Positions 9,168-18,372 are shown, numbered from the stretch's first letter. The stretch: DNA of 64,000 nt from RHKX01 sp963823275 (GCA_963823275.1 CAWGKW010000001.1:248001-312000); one strand, 5' to 3'. Program-made: numbers and translations. Notes: a model not told the origin generated them from the sequence alone.

Positions 9168-10045
9168 TTGGCGGTCACCACCTCCGCCTCATCGCCCATC
9201 AGCGATTCGGAGCCGGCGAAGCGGATGTAGATCGCCACCGCGGCAACGATCAGCGCCATCATGATGAACGAGAGCGCCGCCGCGATCGGGTAGTTCTTCG
9301 TGACCAGGTACTGGCTCTGGATCACGTTCCCGATCATCGCCTGATTCGGGCTGCCGAGGAAGGACGCGTTGATGTAGTCCCCGACGGCGGGGATGAAGGT
9401 CAGCAGCGTTCCGGCGATCACACCGGGGGCGGAGATCGGCAATGTCACCTTGCGGAAGGCGGTGCTCGGCTTGGAGTAGAGGTCCTTCGCCGCCTCGATC
9501 AACCGTGTGTCCATCTGCTCGAGGCTGGCGTAGATGGGCAGGATCATGAACGGCAGAAAGTTGTAGGTCAGGCCGAAGATCACCGCCGCGGGCGTCTTCA
9601 GGATCGTGCCGTCCTCGGGGATGATCTGAAGCGTCTGGAACAGGTTCACCACCTGGCCGTCGTTGGAGAGAATCGTCTGCCAGGCGTAGGTGCGGATCAG
9701 ATATGTGGTGAAGAAGGGCGCCACGACCGCGAGCAGCAGGACCGTTCGCCACTTCCCCGCCTTGAACGCGATTGCGTACGACAACGGGTAGGCGATCAGC
9801 AGGCAGAGCCCGGTCGCGATCCCCGCGTAGACGAATGAGCGGACGAACTGGGTGTTGAAGTCGCTGATCGCATCGGTGAAGTTCTGGAAATGCCAGGTCA
9901 TCTCGAACGTGGTGTCGAGCGATCCCTCGTACAGCGCCACCGAGAACATGAACCCCATCGGCAGGACGAAGAAGATCAGCAGCCAGATCACCCCTGGCCC
10001 GAGCAGGAAGTAGGGCACCCCTCTGGTCCGGGCCCATTCCCTCAT
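9164..10045 (-). CDS. potB: Polyamine-type ABC transporter permease (PotB-like)
   Basis: A 293-residue permease with six predicted helices and an EAA loop (IEAAKDLYSKPSTAFRKVTLP). The TYLIRTYAWQTIL segment after the second or third helix is characteristic of PotB/PotH. Starts 15 bases after the substrate-binding protein gene and overlaps potC by ATGA. Together with PotC it would form the heterodimeric channel. Confidence 0.9.
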   Translation of the reverse strand: MREWARTRGVPYFLLGPGVIWLLIFFVLPMGFMFSVALYEGSLDTTFEMTWHFQNFTDAISDFNTQFVRSFVYAGIATGLCLLIAYPLSYAIAFKAGKWRTVLLLAVVAPFFTTYLIRTYAWQTILSNDGQVVNLFQTLQIIPEDGTILKTPAAVIFGLTYNFLPFMILPIYASLEQMDTRLIEAAKDLYSKPSTAFRKVTLPISAPGVIAGTLLTFIPAVGDYINASFLGSPNQAMIGNVIQSQYLVTKNYPIAAALSFIMMALIVAAVAIYIRFAGSESLMGDEAEVVTAK

Positions 10046-10060
10046 CGAACGGCCACCCGA

Positions 10061-11197
10061 TCAGCCACCGGTTGCGAGATCCTGGAAGGCCTGCTCGATC
10101 TCGGCCGTCTGCAGAGCCGGAGGATCCGGCTGCGTCGAGCAGTTCTTCTGGTACTCCGGGGTCGGGAAGATCAGCTCGTTCTTAGCCAGCTCCGGGTCGG
10201 TCTTCTTGAAGATCTCCTGGACGCCGGTCACCGGGGTGGTGTAGCTGTTGTAGGCGGCTATCTGTGCCTGGTTCTTCGGGTCGTAGACGTAGTTCATGAA
10301 CGCGTAGGCGGCGTCGGGGTTCGGGGCCCCGATCGGGATCACCATGTTGTCGGCCCAGATGATGCAGCCCTCATCCGGCATCACGAACCGGATGTCGGGA
10401 TTGTCGGCCTGAAGCTGGACGGCGTCGCCGGACCAGCCGATCGCCGCAACCACGTCGCCGCGGGCCATGTCGTTGATGTAGGAGTTACCCACCACGCCGA
10501 TTATCTGCCCCGAATCGACGGCCTCCTTGAGCTTGTCGATGGCGGCAAGCCAGTCGTCCTTGGTGGCGGTGGCGGGGTCGATTCCGTCTGCCTTCATCAC
10601 CAGCGGGACCGTGTCTCGCATCTCACTCAGCACGGTGACCTTGCCGGCGTACTTGGGATCGAAGAGGTCGTTGATGCTCGTCACGTCAGGAGCTTCGGCG
10701 GTGTTGACGACAAGCCCGGTCATGCCGCTCTGCCACGGGGCCGAGAACTGCCGCTCAGGATCGAACGACGGGCTCTGAAGGGTGGGCAGGAGGTTCTTGT
10801 TGACCTCCGGGATGGCGTTCTTGTCGAAGTTCTGCAGATAGCCGAGGTCGTGCATCTTCTTCGCCATCCAATCGGTGACGACGATGATGCTGCGCCCGCT
10901 CGGATCGCCGTTCTGAAGCGTCGGTTGAAGCTTCGAGAAGATCTCGTTGTTGTCGTTGACGTCCTCGATGTATTCGACCGAGATGCCGGTCGCATCTTCG
11001 AACTCGGGGAGCGTCTCCTTGTCGATATAGGCGGGCCACTGAGAGATCGTGAACTCGCCGCTCGGCTCGCCGGCTGAAGCGGTCGCCGTCGGTATCGGCC
11101 CGTCGATGCCCCCGGCGCCGAGGTCGCTGCAGGCGGACATCGCGACAGCGGCGCCGAGAAACGCCAGCGCCAGGACCAAGCGTAGGGCCCTCGGCAT
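10061..11197 (-). CDS. potD: Polyamine ABC transporter substrate-binding lipoprotein (PotD-like)
   Basis: A 378-residue extracytoplasmic binding protein. The N terminus is a lipoprotein signal with Cys23 in AVAMSAC. The mature part starts FTISQWPAYIDKETLPEFEDATGI, as in PotD/PotF, and contains the conserved GWSGDAVQLQADNPDIRFVMPDEG region that forms part of the ligand pocket (acidic Asp/Glu and aromatic residues). Start and stop codons of potA and potD overlap as TGATG. Putrescine versus spermidine specificity cannot be read. Confidence 0.92.
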   Translation of the reverse strand: MPRALRLVLALAFLGAAVAMSACSDLGAGGIDGPIPTATASAGEPSGEFTISQWPAYIDKETLPEFEDATGISVEYIEDVNDNNEIFSKLQPTLQNGDPSGRSIIVVTDWMAKKMHDLGYLQNFDKNAIPEVNKNLLPTLQSPSFDPERQFSAPWQSGMTGLVVNTAEAPDVTSINDLFDPKYAGKVTVLSEMRDTVPLVMKADGIDPATATKDDWLAAIDKLKEAVDSGQIIGVVGNSYINDMARGDVVAAIGWSGDAVQLQADNPDIRFVMPDEGCIIWADNMVIPIGAPNPDAAYAFMNYVYDPKNQAQIAAYNSYTTPVTGVQEIFKKTDPELAKNELIFPTPEYQKNCSTQPDPPALQTAEIEQAFQDLATGG

Positions 11198-12336
11198 CAG
11201 GCGCCCACCTGGCTGGCCCTGTTGGTCACGGCCTCGTGGTCAGCGGTCGCCCGCTCCGCGCTCGACTCCCGGACCAGGTGAATGTGCTCCGGCGTCCACG
11301 ACAGCTTTACGTCGGCACCGCCGCCCGGCAGCGATTGCCGTTCGGCCTCGTCGGTGTTCGGACAGAGGACCGTCATCCGGGCGCCACCCTTGATCTCGAC
11401 CACCAACTGGGTGGCCGTTCCAAGGTAGATCGAACTGGCGACGACTCCCTCGACGCTCTGCTCATTGGTGGCATGAACCATCCCGGTCTGCGCCTTCGGA
11501 GTCACGTAGAGCTTCTCCGGCCGGACGACGGCGTGGCATTGCTCGCCGGTGGCAAGGCCGTTCGCGCCGCTCTCGACCGTGACGCCGGCCTCGAGCTCGA
11601 CCGTTGCGCTCTCCCCGCTCAGCGAACGCACCGTCCCCGGCATCAGGTTCGAGACGCCGATGAAGCCGGCGACGAAGGTGGTCTCGGGTCGCTCGTAGAC
11701 CTCCTCGGGCACGGCGATCTGCTCGACGATCCCACGGTTCATGACCGCGATCCGGTCGGACATCGTCAGGGCCTCCTCCTGATCGTGGGTCACGTAGACG
11801 AACGTGATCCCGATCTCCTGCTGAATCCGCTTCAGCTCAACCTGCAGACCCTTGCGGAGCTTCAGGTCGAGGGCGCCGAGCGGCTCGTCGAGGAGCAGCA
11901 CCTTGGGCAGGTTGACCACGGCCCGGGCCAGCGCGACCCGCTGCTGCTGCCCACCGGAGAGCTGGTTCGGACGACGGTTCGCCTCACCCCAGAGCCCGAC
12001 CCGCTCGAGTTCAGCCTGGACGCGCTCCTCGGTCTCGGACTTGCTCACGCCCTTGCGCTTGAGGCCGTAGGCGACGTTTTCCTTGACGCTCAGATGGGGG
12101 AAGAGGGCGTAGCTCTGAAAGACCGTGTTGGTCGGACGCTTGTGAGCTGGTTGGCCGGCGACGTCGGTGCCGTCGATCAGGACCTGACCCTCGTCGGGCT
12201 GTTCGAAGCCGGCGATCATGCGCAGCGTCGTGGTCTTGCCGCAGCCACTCGGCCCGAGCAGCGTGAAGAACTCGCCTTCCTGGATCTCGAGGTCGATCGC
12301 ATCCACCGCCGTGAAGTCGCCGAAGCGCTTGGTCAC
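11197..12336 (-). CDS. potA: Polyamine ABC transporter ATPase (PotA-like)
   Basis: A 379-residue ABC ATPase with Walker A GPSGCGKTT, signature LSGGQQQRVALARA, Walker B VLLLDEPLGALD, the H-loop THDQEEA, and a C-terminal TOBE-like domain from about residue 240, as in PotA/FbpC importers. The annotated start is a GTG at 12336, which begins only four residues before the usual KRFGDFTAVD strand. The frame is open for about 22 more codons upstream (to a TGA near 12403) and reads like a genuine N terminus, ...SGVRLRSVTKRFG. It contains no ATG, GTG or TTG there. Either the protein is short at the N terminus, uses a rare start, or the sequence has an error. Confidence 0.93.
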   Translation of the reverse strand: MTKRFGDFTAVDAIDLEIQEGEFFTLLGPSGCGKTTTLRMIAGFEQPDEGQVLIDGTDVAGQPAHKRPTNTVFQSYALFPHLSVKENVAYGLKRKGVSKSETEERVQAELERVGLWGEANRRPNQLSGGQQQRVALARAVVNLPKVLLLDEPLGALDLKLRKGLQVELKRIQQEIGITFVYVTHDQEEALTMSDRIAVMNRGIVEQIAVPEEVYERPETTFVAGFIGVSNLMPGTVRSLSGESATVELEAGVTVESGANGLATGEQCHAVVRPEKLYVTPKAQTGMVHATNEQSVEGVVASSIYLGTATQLVVEIKGGARMTVLCPNTDEAERQSLPGGGADVKLSWTPEHIHLVRESSAERATADHEAVTNRASQVGA

Positions 12337-12511
12337 CGACCTGAGGCGGACGCCGGATTGAGCTCCGCCATTCGTTGTGCCTGATGCTTCCGTAACTCCT
12401 CCTCAAGACGCCCCGGGGAAACTGGCGTTTGGAAACCTAGCCGATCGGAGGCTCGAGCGGAAGTTCCAACCGCTCGGCCGCCCTCGGCGGATCAGCGGTC
12501 AGGGCGGGCGG

Positions 12512-12528
12512 TTGTACGAAGCGTACAA
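12512..12528. promoter_or_regulatory. Palindromic operator candidate TTGTACG-AAG-CGTACAA
   Basis: Perfect 7-bp arms at 12512-12518 and 12522-12528 with a 3-base centre. It lies in the region separating the divergent potA operon (start 12336) and aminotransferase gene (start 12629), the ideal place for a shared regulator such as the PucR-type protein encoded at 14054-15607. A GTTGTACG half-site recurs upstream of the permease gene (4644-4651). Regulator identity is inference. Confidence 0.6.
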
Positions 12529-12628
12529 TTGCGGTACGAGGGCTTGAACGTATTCCCGGTTGTGCGCGCCAAACCGACGTTCTACCTTTGTGCAAAGCGT
12601 CGAGTCGATCCAAGACAAGGAGAGGGCG

Positions 12629-14017
12629 ATGGCAACAACGAGCGTCACCCCGGCGGCCGCCGGCATCAATCTGCAGGAATCAGCGAGAAAGCATCTCTGG
12701 ATGCACTTCTCCCGCATGGGCGGCTACGACTCCGAGCACGAGATCCCGATCATCGCCCGCGCTGAGGGCAACTACGTCTGGGACGACCACGGCAACCGGT
12801 ACCTCGACGCGCTCAGCGCGCTCTTCTGCTGCAACGCCGGTCACGGTCGCGTTGAGTACGGCGAGGCCGCTGCCGCTCAGATCAAGGAGCTCGACTTCTA
12901 CACGAACTGGAGCTACGCCCATCCGCGGGCGATCGAACTGGCCGAGCGGATCGCCCACCTCGCACCGGGCGATCTAAACCACGTCTTCTTCACCAACTCC
13001 GGCTCCGAGGCCGTCGAGTCGGCGATCAAGGTTGCCCGCAACTGGCACCGCGCGCACGGGCGCGGGCAGCGGACCAAGATCATCTCGCGAGAGGTCGCCT
13101 ACCACGGCACCACGATGGGTGCGCTGACCGCCACCGGCATCACCTCACTCAAGGTCCCGTTCGAGCCGACGATGCCGGGCGGGTCCCACGTTCCCAACAC
13201 CAACCACCTGCGCTGGCCCGCCGATCGCGATTCACTCTGGGCCGCCGAGCGAGTTCGCGACCGGATCGAGTTCGAGGGGCCGGACACCGTCGCGGCCGTG
13301 ATCCTCGAGCCGCTGCAGAACGCCGGCGGCTGCATTCCTCCTCAGGAGGGTTACTTCCAGCGCGTGCGGGAGATCTGTGACGAGTTCGGGGTGCTGCTGA
13401 TTTCCGACGAGGTGATCTGCTCCTGGGGCCGGCTCGGCCACTACTTCGGCTGTCAGCGCTACGGCTACCAGCCGGACATCATCACCACCGCGAAGGCGCT
13501 CACCGGTGCCTACATCCCGATGGGGGCGATGATCACCTCCGACGAGGTGTTCGAGCCGTTCGCCTCGGGTACCGCGACGTTCGCCCACGGTTCGACCTTC
13601 GGCGGCCATCCGGTCGCCGCCGCGGTCGCGCTCCGCAACCTTGACGTGTTCGCCGACGAGGATCTCTGCGGGCAGGTCCTCGCCAACGAGGCCGAGTTCC
13701 GGCAGATGCTCGAGGACCTGCGTGACATCCCGATCGTCGGCGACGTACGCGGTGCCGGGTACTTCCACGCGATCGAGCTCGTCAAGGATCGGGAGACGAT
13801 GGAGCACTTCAACCACGAGGATTCCGAGTGGCTGCTTCGCGGCTTCCTCTCGGGTGAGCTCTACAGGCGTGGACTGATCTGCCGGGCCGACGATCGTGGC
13901 GACCCCGTGATTCAGCTTGCGCCCCCGCTGACCTGCGGAACCGAGGAGTTCAAGGAGATCGGCTCCGTCCTGAGGTCGGTGCTCGAAGAGGCCTGGGAGA
14001 AGGTCACGGCGCACTAG
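12629..14017 (+). CDS. Class III aminotransferase (putrescine/beta-alanine:pyruvate type)
   Basis: A 462-residue PLP enzyme with the omega-aminotransferase pattern: FFTNSGSEAVESAIK phosphate-binding segment, YHGTT, the LLISDEVICSWGRLG strand, and the PLP lysine in TTAKALTGAYIP. It is closest in appearance to the putrescine/beta-alanine/GABA:pyruvate group (SpuC-like). The ATG at 12629 follows AAGGAGAG; an in-frame start at 12560 would add 23 residues across the promoter. Placed divergently from the polyamine importer and next to alanine dehydrogenase, it likely transfers the amino group of putrescine or beta-alanine to pyruvate, giving alanine (inference). Confidence 0.9.
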   Translation: MATTSVTPAAAGINLQESARKHLWMHFSRMGGYDSEHEIPIIARAEGNYVWDDHGNRYLDALSALFCCNAGHGRVEYGEAAAAQIKELDFYTNWSYAHPRAIELAERIAHLAPGDLNHVFFTNSGSEAVESAIKVARNWHRAHGRGQRTKIISREVAYHGTTMGALTATGITSLKVPFEPTMPGGSHVPNTNHLRWPADRDSLWAAERVRDRIEFEGPDTVAAVILEPLQNAGGCIPPQEGYFQRVREICDEFGVLLISDEVICSWGRLGHYFGCQRYGYQPDIITTAKALTGAYIPMGAMITSDEVFEPFASGTATFAHGSTFGGHPVAAAVALRNLDVFADEDLCGQVLANEAEFRQMLEDLRDIPIVGDVRGAGYFHAIELVKDRETMEHFNHEDSEWLLRGFLSGELYRRGLICRADDRGDPVIQLAPPLTCGTEEFKEIGSVLRSVLEEAWEKVTAH

Positions 14018-14053
14018 CCGGGACCCAGGGCCGAGAAGAACGCACCCCGCCTC

Positions 14054-15607
14054 GTGCTTTCCGTCCGCAGCCTGCTGACCGAATTCGATCTCGAGCTCGC
14101 GGTCGAGGGCGTCCCCGACGGCAGCCCGATCCGCTGGGTGCATATCTCAGAGCTCGAGGATCCGACGCCGTTTCTGTCCGGCGGCGAGCTGCTGCTGACG
14201 ACCGGGATCAACCTGAAGAGCGCCGCGAGACAGCGAAAGTTCGTCCGGCTGCTCGCCGGTAAGCAGGCGGCCGGTCTGGGGCTCGCGGTCGGCCTCGACC
14301 ACGCGAAGTTGCCGCCGGCGCTGATCGAGGAGGCCGAGGCCAGGGGGCTGCCGCTGTTCGAGCTCCCGTTCGAGCTGCCCTTCATCGCGATCACCGAGTG
14401 GGCTTCGACGCGCCTGATCAACGAGGGCTACTCAGATCTGGAGCGCAGCGTCGAGGTTCACGCGCTGTTGGAGGGGCTCGTGCTTGCCGAGCGGGGCCTG
14501 CCCGAGATCATGCGGGCGATCGCCGAGTCGATCTCGGGCGCCGCCATGCTGCTCGACGATCGTGGTCTGGAGCTCGCCCGACACCCCCAGGAGCGCGGTT
14601 TCTCCCAACGGGCGAGCTCCGACATCCGGGTCGAGGTCAACGAGCGCGCCGAGGCCGGCAGGCAGTCGATGTTCGTCGCCGAGCGGGGATCGCTGGCGGG
14701 CCGCGCCGTCTCCGTCCCGGTGCCGCTGGGCGGGCACCGCAATCGCCGGCACTGGCTGGTGCTGGCACGTCGCGCCGGTGAGATCGGCGACCTCGAGCGG
14801 CTGCTCGCCCGCCAGGCGGCGATGGTGGTGGCGCTGGAGTTGATGCGCGAACGGGCCGTGCGTGAGACAGAGCGGCGGCTCGCCGGCGACGTGCTGGCTG
14901 AGGCCTTGGGGGGTCAGCTCGGGGACGAGGAGCTGCGCGGCCGGCTCCAGCCGTTCGGAATCGACGGCCGGGTCGCGATTCTGTTGTTCGAGCTCGAGGA
15001 GTCCGCCGACGATCCGGTGCTGCTCGCCGAGGCGCTCGCGGTCCCGGCGCTCGTTGCCGTCAACGCGGCCGCCGGCCGGCCGTTGCTCTGCGCGATCGTC
15101 GATCCCGGTGAGCGCGATCCGATCGAGCTGGCCCGGGAGGGGCGCGCGGTGCTGGCTGAGTCGGGCCGCACGGTCCGAGCCTCCGCAAGTCGCGCGACCC
15201 AGGTCTCGGCATTGCGACGCGGGTTTCACGAGGCCCGTTGCGCCCTCGAGGCGACCGCAATGGCAAACGGGCACACGCCCGATGTCGCCTCCCATCGAGA
15301 TCTCGGCGCGTTCACCCTGTTGCTGTCGCTCCAGGACGACGATGCCCTCCGGACCTACTCGGAGAACCTGCTGGGACCGATCTCGGAGGGGGAGGGCGAG
15401 TACGGTCCGGAACTGCTGCGCTCCCTGGAGGCGTTCATCGAGCGCAACGGCCAATGGGAGCGCGCGGCCCGCGATCTCTATTGCCATCGACACACCCTTC
15501 GGTACAGAATCCGCAGGATCGAGGAATTGACCGGACGTGACCTCGGACAGGCGCAGGACAGGATCGAGCTGTGGCTCGCCCTGCGAGCGCGAGAGCTTGT
15601 GAGATGA
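14054..15607 (+). CDS. PucR-family transcriptional regulator
   Basis: A 517-residue regulator. Residues 1-130 form the PucR ligand-sensing domain (WVHISELEDPTPFLSGGELLLTTG is the hallmark). A central GAF/GGDEF-like segment follows, and the C terminus is the PucR helix-turn-helix (ERAARDLYCHRHTLRYRIRRIEELTGRDL). GTG start at 14054, 36 bases after the aminotransferase stop. Family members control purine, proline, GABA and polyamine catabolism, often activating neighbouring genes. It probably acts on the divergent pot/aminotransferase promoters (inference). Confidence 0.92.
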   Translation: MLSVRSLLTEFDLELAVEGVPDGSPIRWVHISELEDPTPFLSGGELLLTTGINLKSAARQRKFVRLLAGKQAAGLGLAVGLDHAKLPPALIEEAEARGLPLFELPFELPFIAITEWASTRLINEGYSDLERSVEVHALLEGLVLAERGLPEIMRAIAESISGAAMLLDDRGLELARHPQERGFSQRASSDIRVEVNERAEAGRQSMFVAERGSLAGRAVSVPVPLGGHRNRRHWLVLARRAGEIGDLERLLARQAAMVVALELMRERAVRETERRLAGDVLAEALGGQLGDEELRGRLQPFGIDGRVAILLFELEESADDPVLLAEALAVPALVAVNAAAGRPLLCAIVDPGERDPIELAREGRAVLAESGRTVRASASRATQVSALRRGFHEARCALEATAMANGHTPDVASHRDLGAFTLLLSLQDDDALRTYSENLLGPISEGEGEYGPELLRSLEAFIERNGQWERAARDLYCHRHTLRYRIRRIEELTGRDLGQAQDRIELWLALRARELVR

Positions 15608-15650
15608 CCAGAACCGACGGATTCAGCGAACGACGGAAAGAGGAGAGCAG

Positions 15651-16772
15651 ATGAAGGTTGGAGTGCCCACCGAGATCAAGGACGAGGAGTACAGGGTCGC
15701 TCTGACGGCGATCGGAGCCCGCGAGCTCGCCGAGCACGGGCATCAGGTACTGATTGAGGCAGGCGCTGGGGACGGAAGCGCGATCTCCGACGACGACTAC
15801 GCCGCGCAGGGCGCGAGGATCGTCAACACCGCCGAGGAGATCTTCTCCGAGTCCGACATGGTGCTCGGGGTCAAGGAGCCCCAGCAGGTCGAGGTCGAGA
15901 TGCTGCGGGCCGAGACGACGCTGTTCACCTACCTCCACCTCGCTCCGGCACCGGAGTTGACCGAGGGGCTCTGCAAGACCGGTGCCACATGCATCGCCTA
16001 CGAGACGGTCGAGGACCCCCGCGGCGGGCTGCCGCTGCTCGCCCCGATGAGCGAGATCGCCGGCCGGATCGCGACCCAGGCGGGCGCGTTCTTCCTCGAG
16101 AAGCCGATGGGCGGTCGGGGGGTGCTCCTCGGCGGCGTCCCCGGAGTCGCGGCGGCCAACGTCATGGTGATCGGCGCCGGCGCGGTCGGGATCAACGCCG
16201 CCCAGATGGCCGTGGGCATGGCCGCCGACGTGTTCCTCTTCGACCTCAACATCGATGCGCTTCGTCGCGCCGATCTGCAGTTCGGCGGGTCCCTGTCGAC
16301 GGTCTACAGCTCGACCCTCTCGATCGAGGAGATGCTGCCCCGCATGGATCTGGTGATTGGCGCCGTGCTGGTCCAGGGTGCCAGAGCCCCGCACGTGATC
16401 AAGCGCGAGCAGCTCGGCCTGATGAAGCGCAACGCCGTGCTCGTCGACGTGGCGATCGATCAGGGCGGCTGCTTCGAGACCTCGAAGCCGACCACCCACA
16501 CCGATCCGGTCTACGAGGTCGATGGGATCACCCACTACTGCGTCGCCAACATGCCGGGAGCGGTGCCGATCACCTCGACCTACGCGCTGACGAACGCCAC
16601 CCTTCCCTATGTCCTCTCGCTCGCCGACAACGGCGTCGAGGGGGCGATCGCCCGCGATCCGGGGCTTCGGCCCGGGGTCAACGTGGCGGCCGGGAAGGTC
16701 ACCCATGCGGCCGTCGCCGAGGGTGTCGGATCGGAGTTCGTGTCCGTCGAGGAGGCGCTGGGCATCGGCTAG
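15651..16772 (+). CDS. ald: Alanine dehydrogenase
   Basis: A 373-residue NAD-dependent L-alanine dehydrogenase. It has the N-terminal MKVGVPTEIKDEEYRVA with the pyruvate-binding Arg and Lys, catalytic His in TYLHLAPAPELT, the Rossmann motif VIGAGAVGINAAQMAVG, and the C-terminal NMPGAVPITSTYALTNATLP. AGAGGAGAG lies upstream of the ATG. In this cluster it would reoxidise alanine formed by the pyruvate-dependent aminotransferase, regenerating pyruvate and releasing ammonium and NADH; this metabolic link is inferred from order. Confidence 0.95.
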   Translation: MKVGVPTEIKDEEYRVALTAIGARELAEHGHQVLIEAGAGDGSAISDDDYAAQGARIVNTAEEIFSESDMVLGVKEPQQVEVEMLRAETTLFTYLHLAPAPELTEGLCKTGATCIAYETVEDPRGGLPLLAPMSEIAGRIATQAGAFFLEKPMGGRGVLLGGVPGVAAANVMVIGAGAVGINAAQMAVGMAADVFLFDLNIDALRRADLQFGGSLSTVYSSTLSIEEMLPRMDLVIGAVLVQGARAPHVIKREQLGLMKRNAVLVDVAIDQGGCFETSKPTTHTDPVYEVDGITHYCVANMPGAVPITSTYALTNATLPYVLSLADNGVEGAIARDPGLRPGVNVAAGKVTHAAVAEGVGSEFVSVEEALGIG

Positions 16773-16820
16773 AGCGGGCGGGAGTTTTCGAGTTGATTCA
16801 CGGCATGAGGAGAGATTGAG

Positions 16821-18266
16821 TTGGCAACGGCAGAGAAGACCAAGGTCCAGAACTTCATCAACGGCGAGCTTTCCGATGCCGTCGACGGCGCCACCGACGA
16901 TGTGATCAACCCGGCGACCGGTGAGGTCTTCGCCTCGGCTCCCCTCTCGACCGAGGAGGACGTCGACCGCGCGGTCATGGCCGCACGGAACGCCTTCGAC
17001 GGCTGGGCCGACACCACGCCCGCCGATCGCGCCGCAGCGCTGTTCGCACTCGCCGACGTGATCGAGGAGAACGCCGACCTGCTCTCCGACCTCGAGGCGA
17101 CCGATGCCGGCAAGCCGCGCGACACGTTCATGGCGGACGAGATCCCCGCGATGGCGGATCAGCTGCGGTTCTTCGGCGGCGCGGGGCGAACGCTCTCGGG
17201 CAGCGCGGCGGGCGAGTACGTGGCCGGCCGGACGTCGATCATCCGGCGTGAGCCCGCCGGGGTGGTCGGCCAGATCGCGCCCTGGAACTACCCGCTGATG
17301 ATGGCGATCTGGAAGATCGGCCCGGCGCTCGCCGCCGGTTGCACCACGGTGCTGAAGCCCGCCGAGACGACCCCGGTGGCGACGCTCAAGCTCGCCGAGC
17401 TTGCCGCTGACATCTTCCCTCCCGGCGTGCTCAACGTGATCGGCGGGCTCGGCCAGCCGGCCGGATCCACCCTGGTCACCCATCCCGAGGTCGACATGGT
17501 CTCGCTGACCGGCTCGCCCGAGACCGGCAGGTGGATCGCCAAGGCGGCTTCGGAGACGCTCAAGCGGGTCCACCTCGAGCTCGGAGGCAAGGCTCCGGTG
17601 ATCATCTTCGACGACGCCGACATGGAGCTGGCGATGGAGACGATCGCTCGTTGCGGCTACTACAACGCCGGCCAGGACTGCACTGCAGCGACCCGGGTGA
17701 TGGCCGCTCCCGGCATTTTCGACGACGTCGTGGCGGGGCTCGCCGAGCAGGCGCAGGGCAACGTCGTCGGCGACACGTTCGATCCGGCGACCACGCTCGG
17801 CCCGGTCAACTCCGCACGGCAGCGCGAGCGCGTCCAGGGCTTCCTCGAGCGCAGGCCCGACCACGCGGAGATCGTCACCGGCGGCGGTGAGCCCGACCTG
17901 CCCGGCTTCTACGTGGAGCCGACGGTCGTCGCCGGCCTCCGCCAGGACGACGAGATGATTCAGTCCGAGGTCTTCGGGCCGGTCATCACCGTTCAGCGTT
18001 TCGACGACGAGGCCAAGGCGATCGAGTGGGCCAACGGCACCCGCTACGGCCTGGCCGCATCGGTCTGGACCGGAGACGTCGGCCGGGCGATGCGGCTCGC
18101 CAAGGCGATCCGCTTCGGTTGCGTCTGGATCAACGACCACCTGACGATGGCCAACGAGATGCCGCACGGCGGCTTCAAGGAGTCCGGCTACGGCAAGGAC
18201 ATGAGCATCTACTCGGTCGAGGACTACACCGAGATCAAGCACGTCATGGTCAACCTGGAGGCGTAG
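16821..18266 (+). CDS. Aldehyde dehydrogenase (aminobutyraldehyde/betaine-aldehyde type)
   Basis: A 481-residue ALDH beginning at TTG 16821, preceded by GAGGAGAG. Hallmarks: QNFINGE N terminus, APWNYPLMMAIWKIGPALAAG, LELGGKAPVIIFDDAD, catalytic Cys in YNAGQDCTAATRV, and the C-terminal HGGFKESGYGKDMS. Best resembles gamma-aminobutyraldehyde dehydrogenase (PatD/Prr), which would complete putrescine to GABA after transamination. It is the second such enzyme in the module; the other is in the pot operon. Whether they divide substrates is unknown. Confidence 0.9.
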   Translation: MATAEKTKVQNFINGELSDAVDGATDDVINPATGEVFASAPLSTEEDVDRAVMAARNAFDGWADTTPADRAAALFALADVIEENADLLSDLEATDAGKPRDTFMADEIPAMADQLRFFGGAGRTLSGSAAGEYVAGRTSIIRREPAGVVGQIAPWNYPLMMAIWKIGPALAAGCTTVLKPAETTPVATLKLAELAADIFPPGVLNVIGGLGQPAGSTLVTHPEVDMVSLTGSPETGRWIAKAASETLKRVHLELGGKAPVIIFDDADMELAMETIARCGYYNAGQDCTAATRVMAAPGIFDDVVAGLAEQAQGNVVGDTFDPATTLGPVNSARQRERVQGFLERRPDHAEIVTGGGEPDLPGFYVEPTVVAGLRQDDEMIQSEVFGPVITVQRFDDEAKAIEWANGTRYGLAASVWTGDVGRAMRLAKAIRFGCVWINDHLTMANEMPHGGFKESGYGKDMSIYSVEDYTEIKHVMVNLEA

Positions 18267-18279
18267 GAGGGCTGGTCCG

Positions 18280-18299
18280 CCGGCGGTGTTTCCCGCCGG
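18280..18299 (+). terminator. GC hairpin just after the aldehyde dehydrogenase stop
   Basis: CCGGCGG / CCGCCGG (18280-18286 and 18293-18299) with loop TGTTTC, starting 14 bases after the stop codon. No strong T run follows. First of three hairpins in a row in this convergent gap. Confidence 0.5.
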
Positions 18300-18306
18300 T
18301 TGACCC

Positions 18307-18346
18307 GGTGGCAGCTTGAGCACCGTATCGGTGCCATATCCGCCAC
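18307..18346 (+). repeat. 40-nt hairpin repeat, copy 1
   Basis: Begins GGTGGCAGCTTGAGCACCGT. It shares 35 of 40 bases with 56941-56980. Inner stem GCACC/GGTGC with loop GTATC; the outer stem, extended by flanking bases, is CCGGTGG/CCACCGG. Both copies sit 40-50 bases after a plus-strand stop codon in a convergent gap. Likely a REP-like or 3'-end RNA structure; no known family recognised. Confidence 0.7.
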
Positions 18347-18372
18347 CGGCCCGTCGGGTGATGCCCAACGAA

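Noticed and set aside
15435..18368. Long minus-strand open frame (977 codons) opposite the PucR end, ald and the aldehyde dehydrogenase gene
   Set aside because: It is a by-product of GC-rich codon bias on the opposite strand; its composition (Arg/Gly/Asp/His runs) has no family motif, whereas the plus-strand genes are unmistakable.
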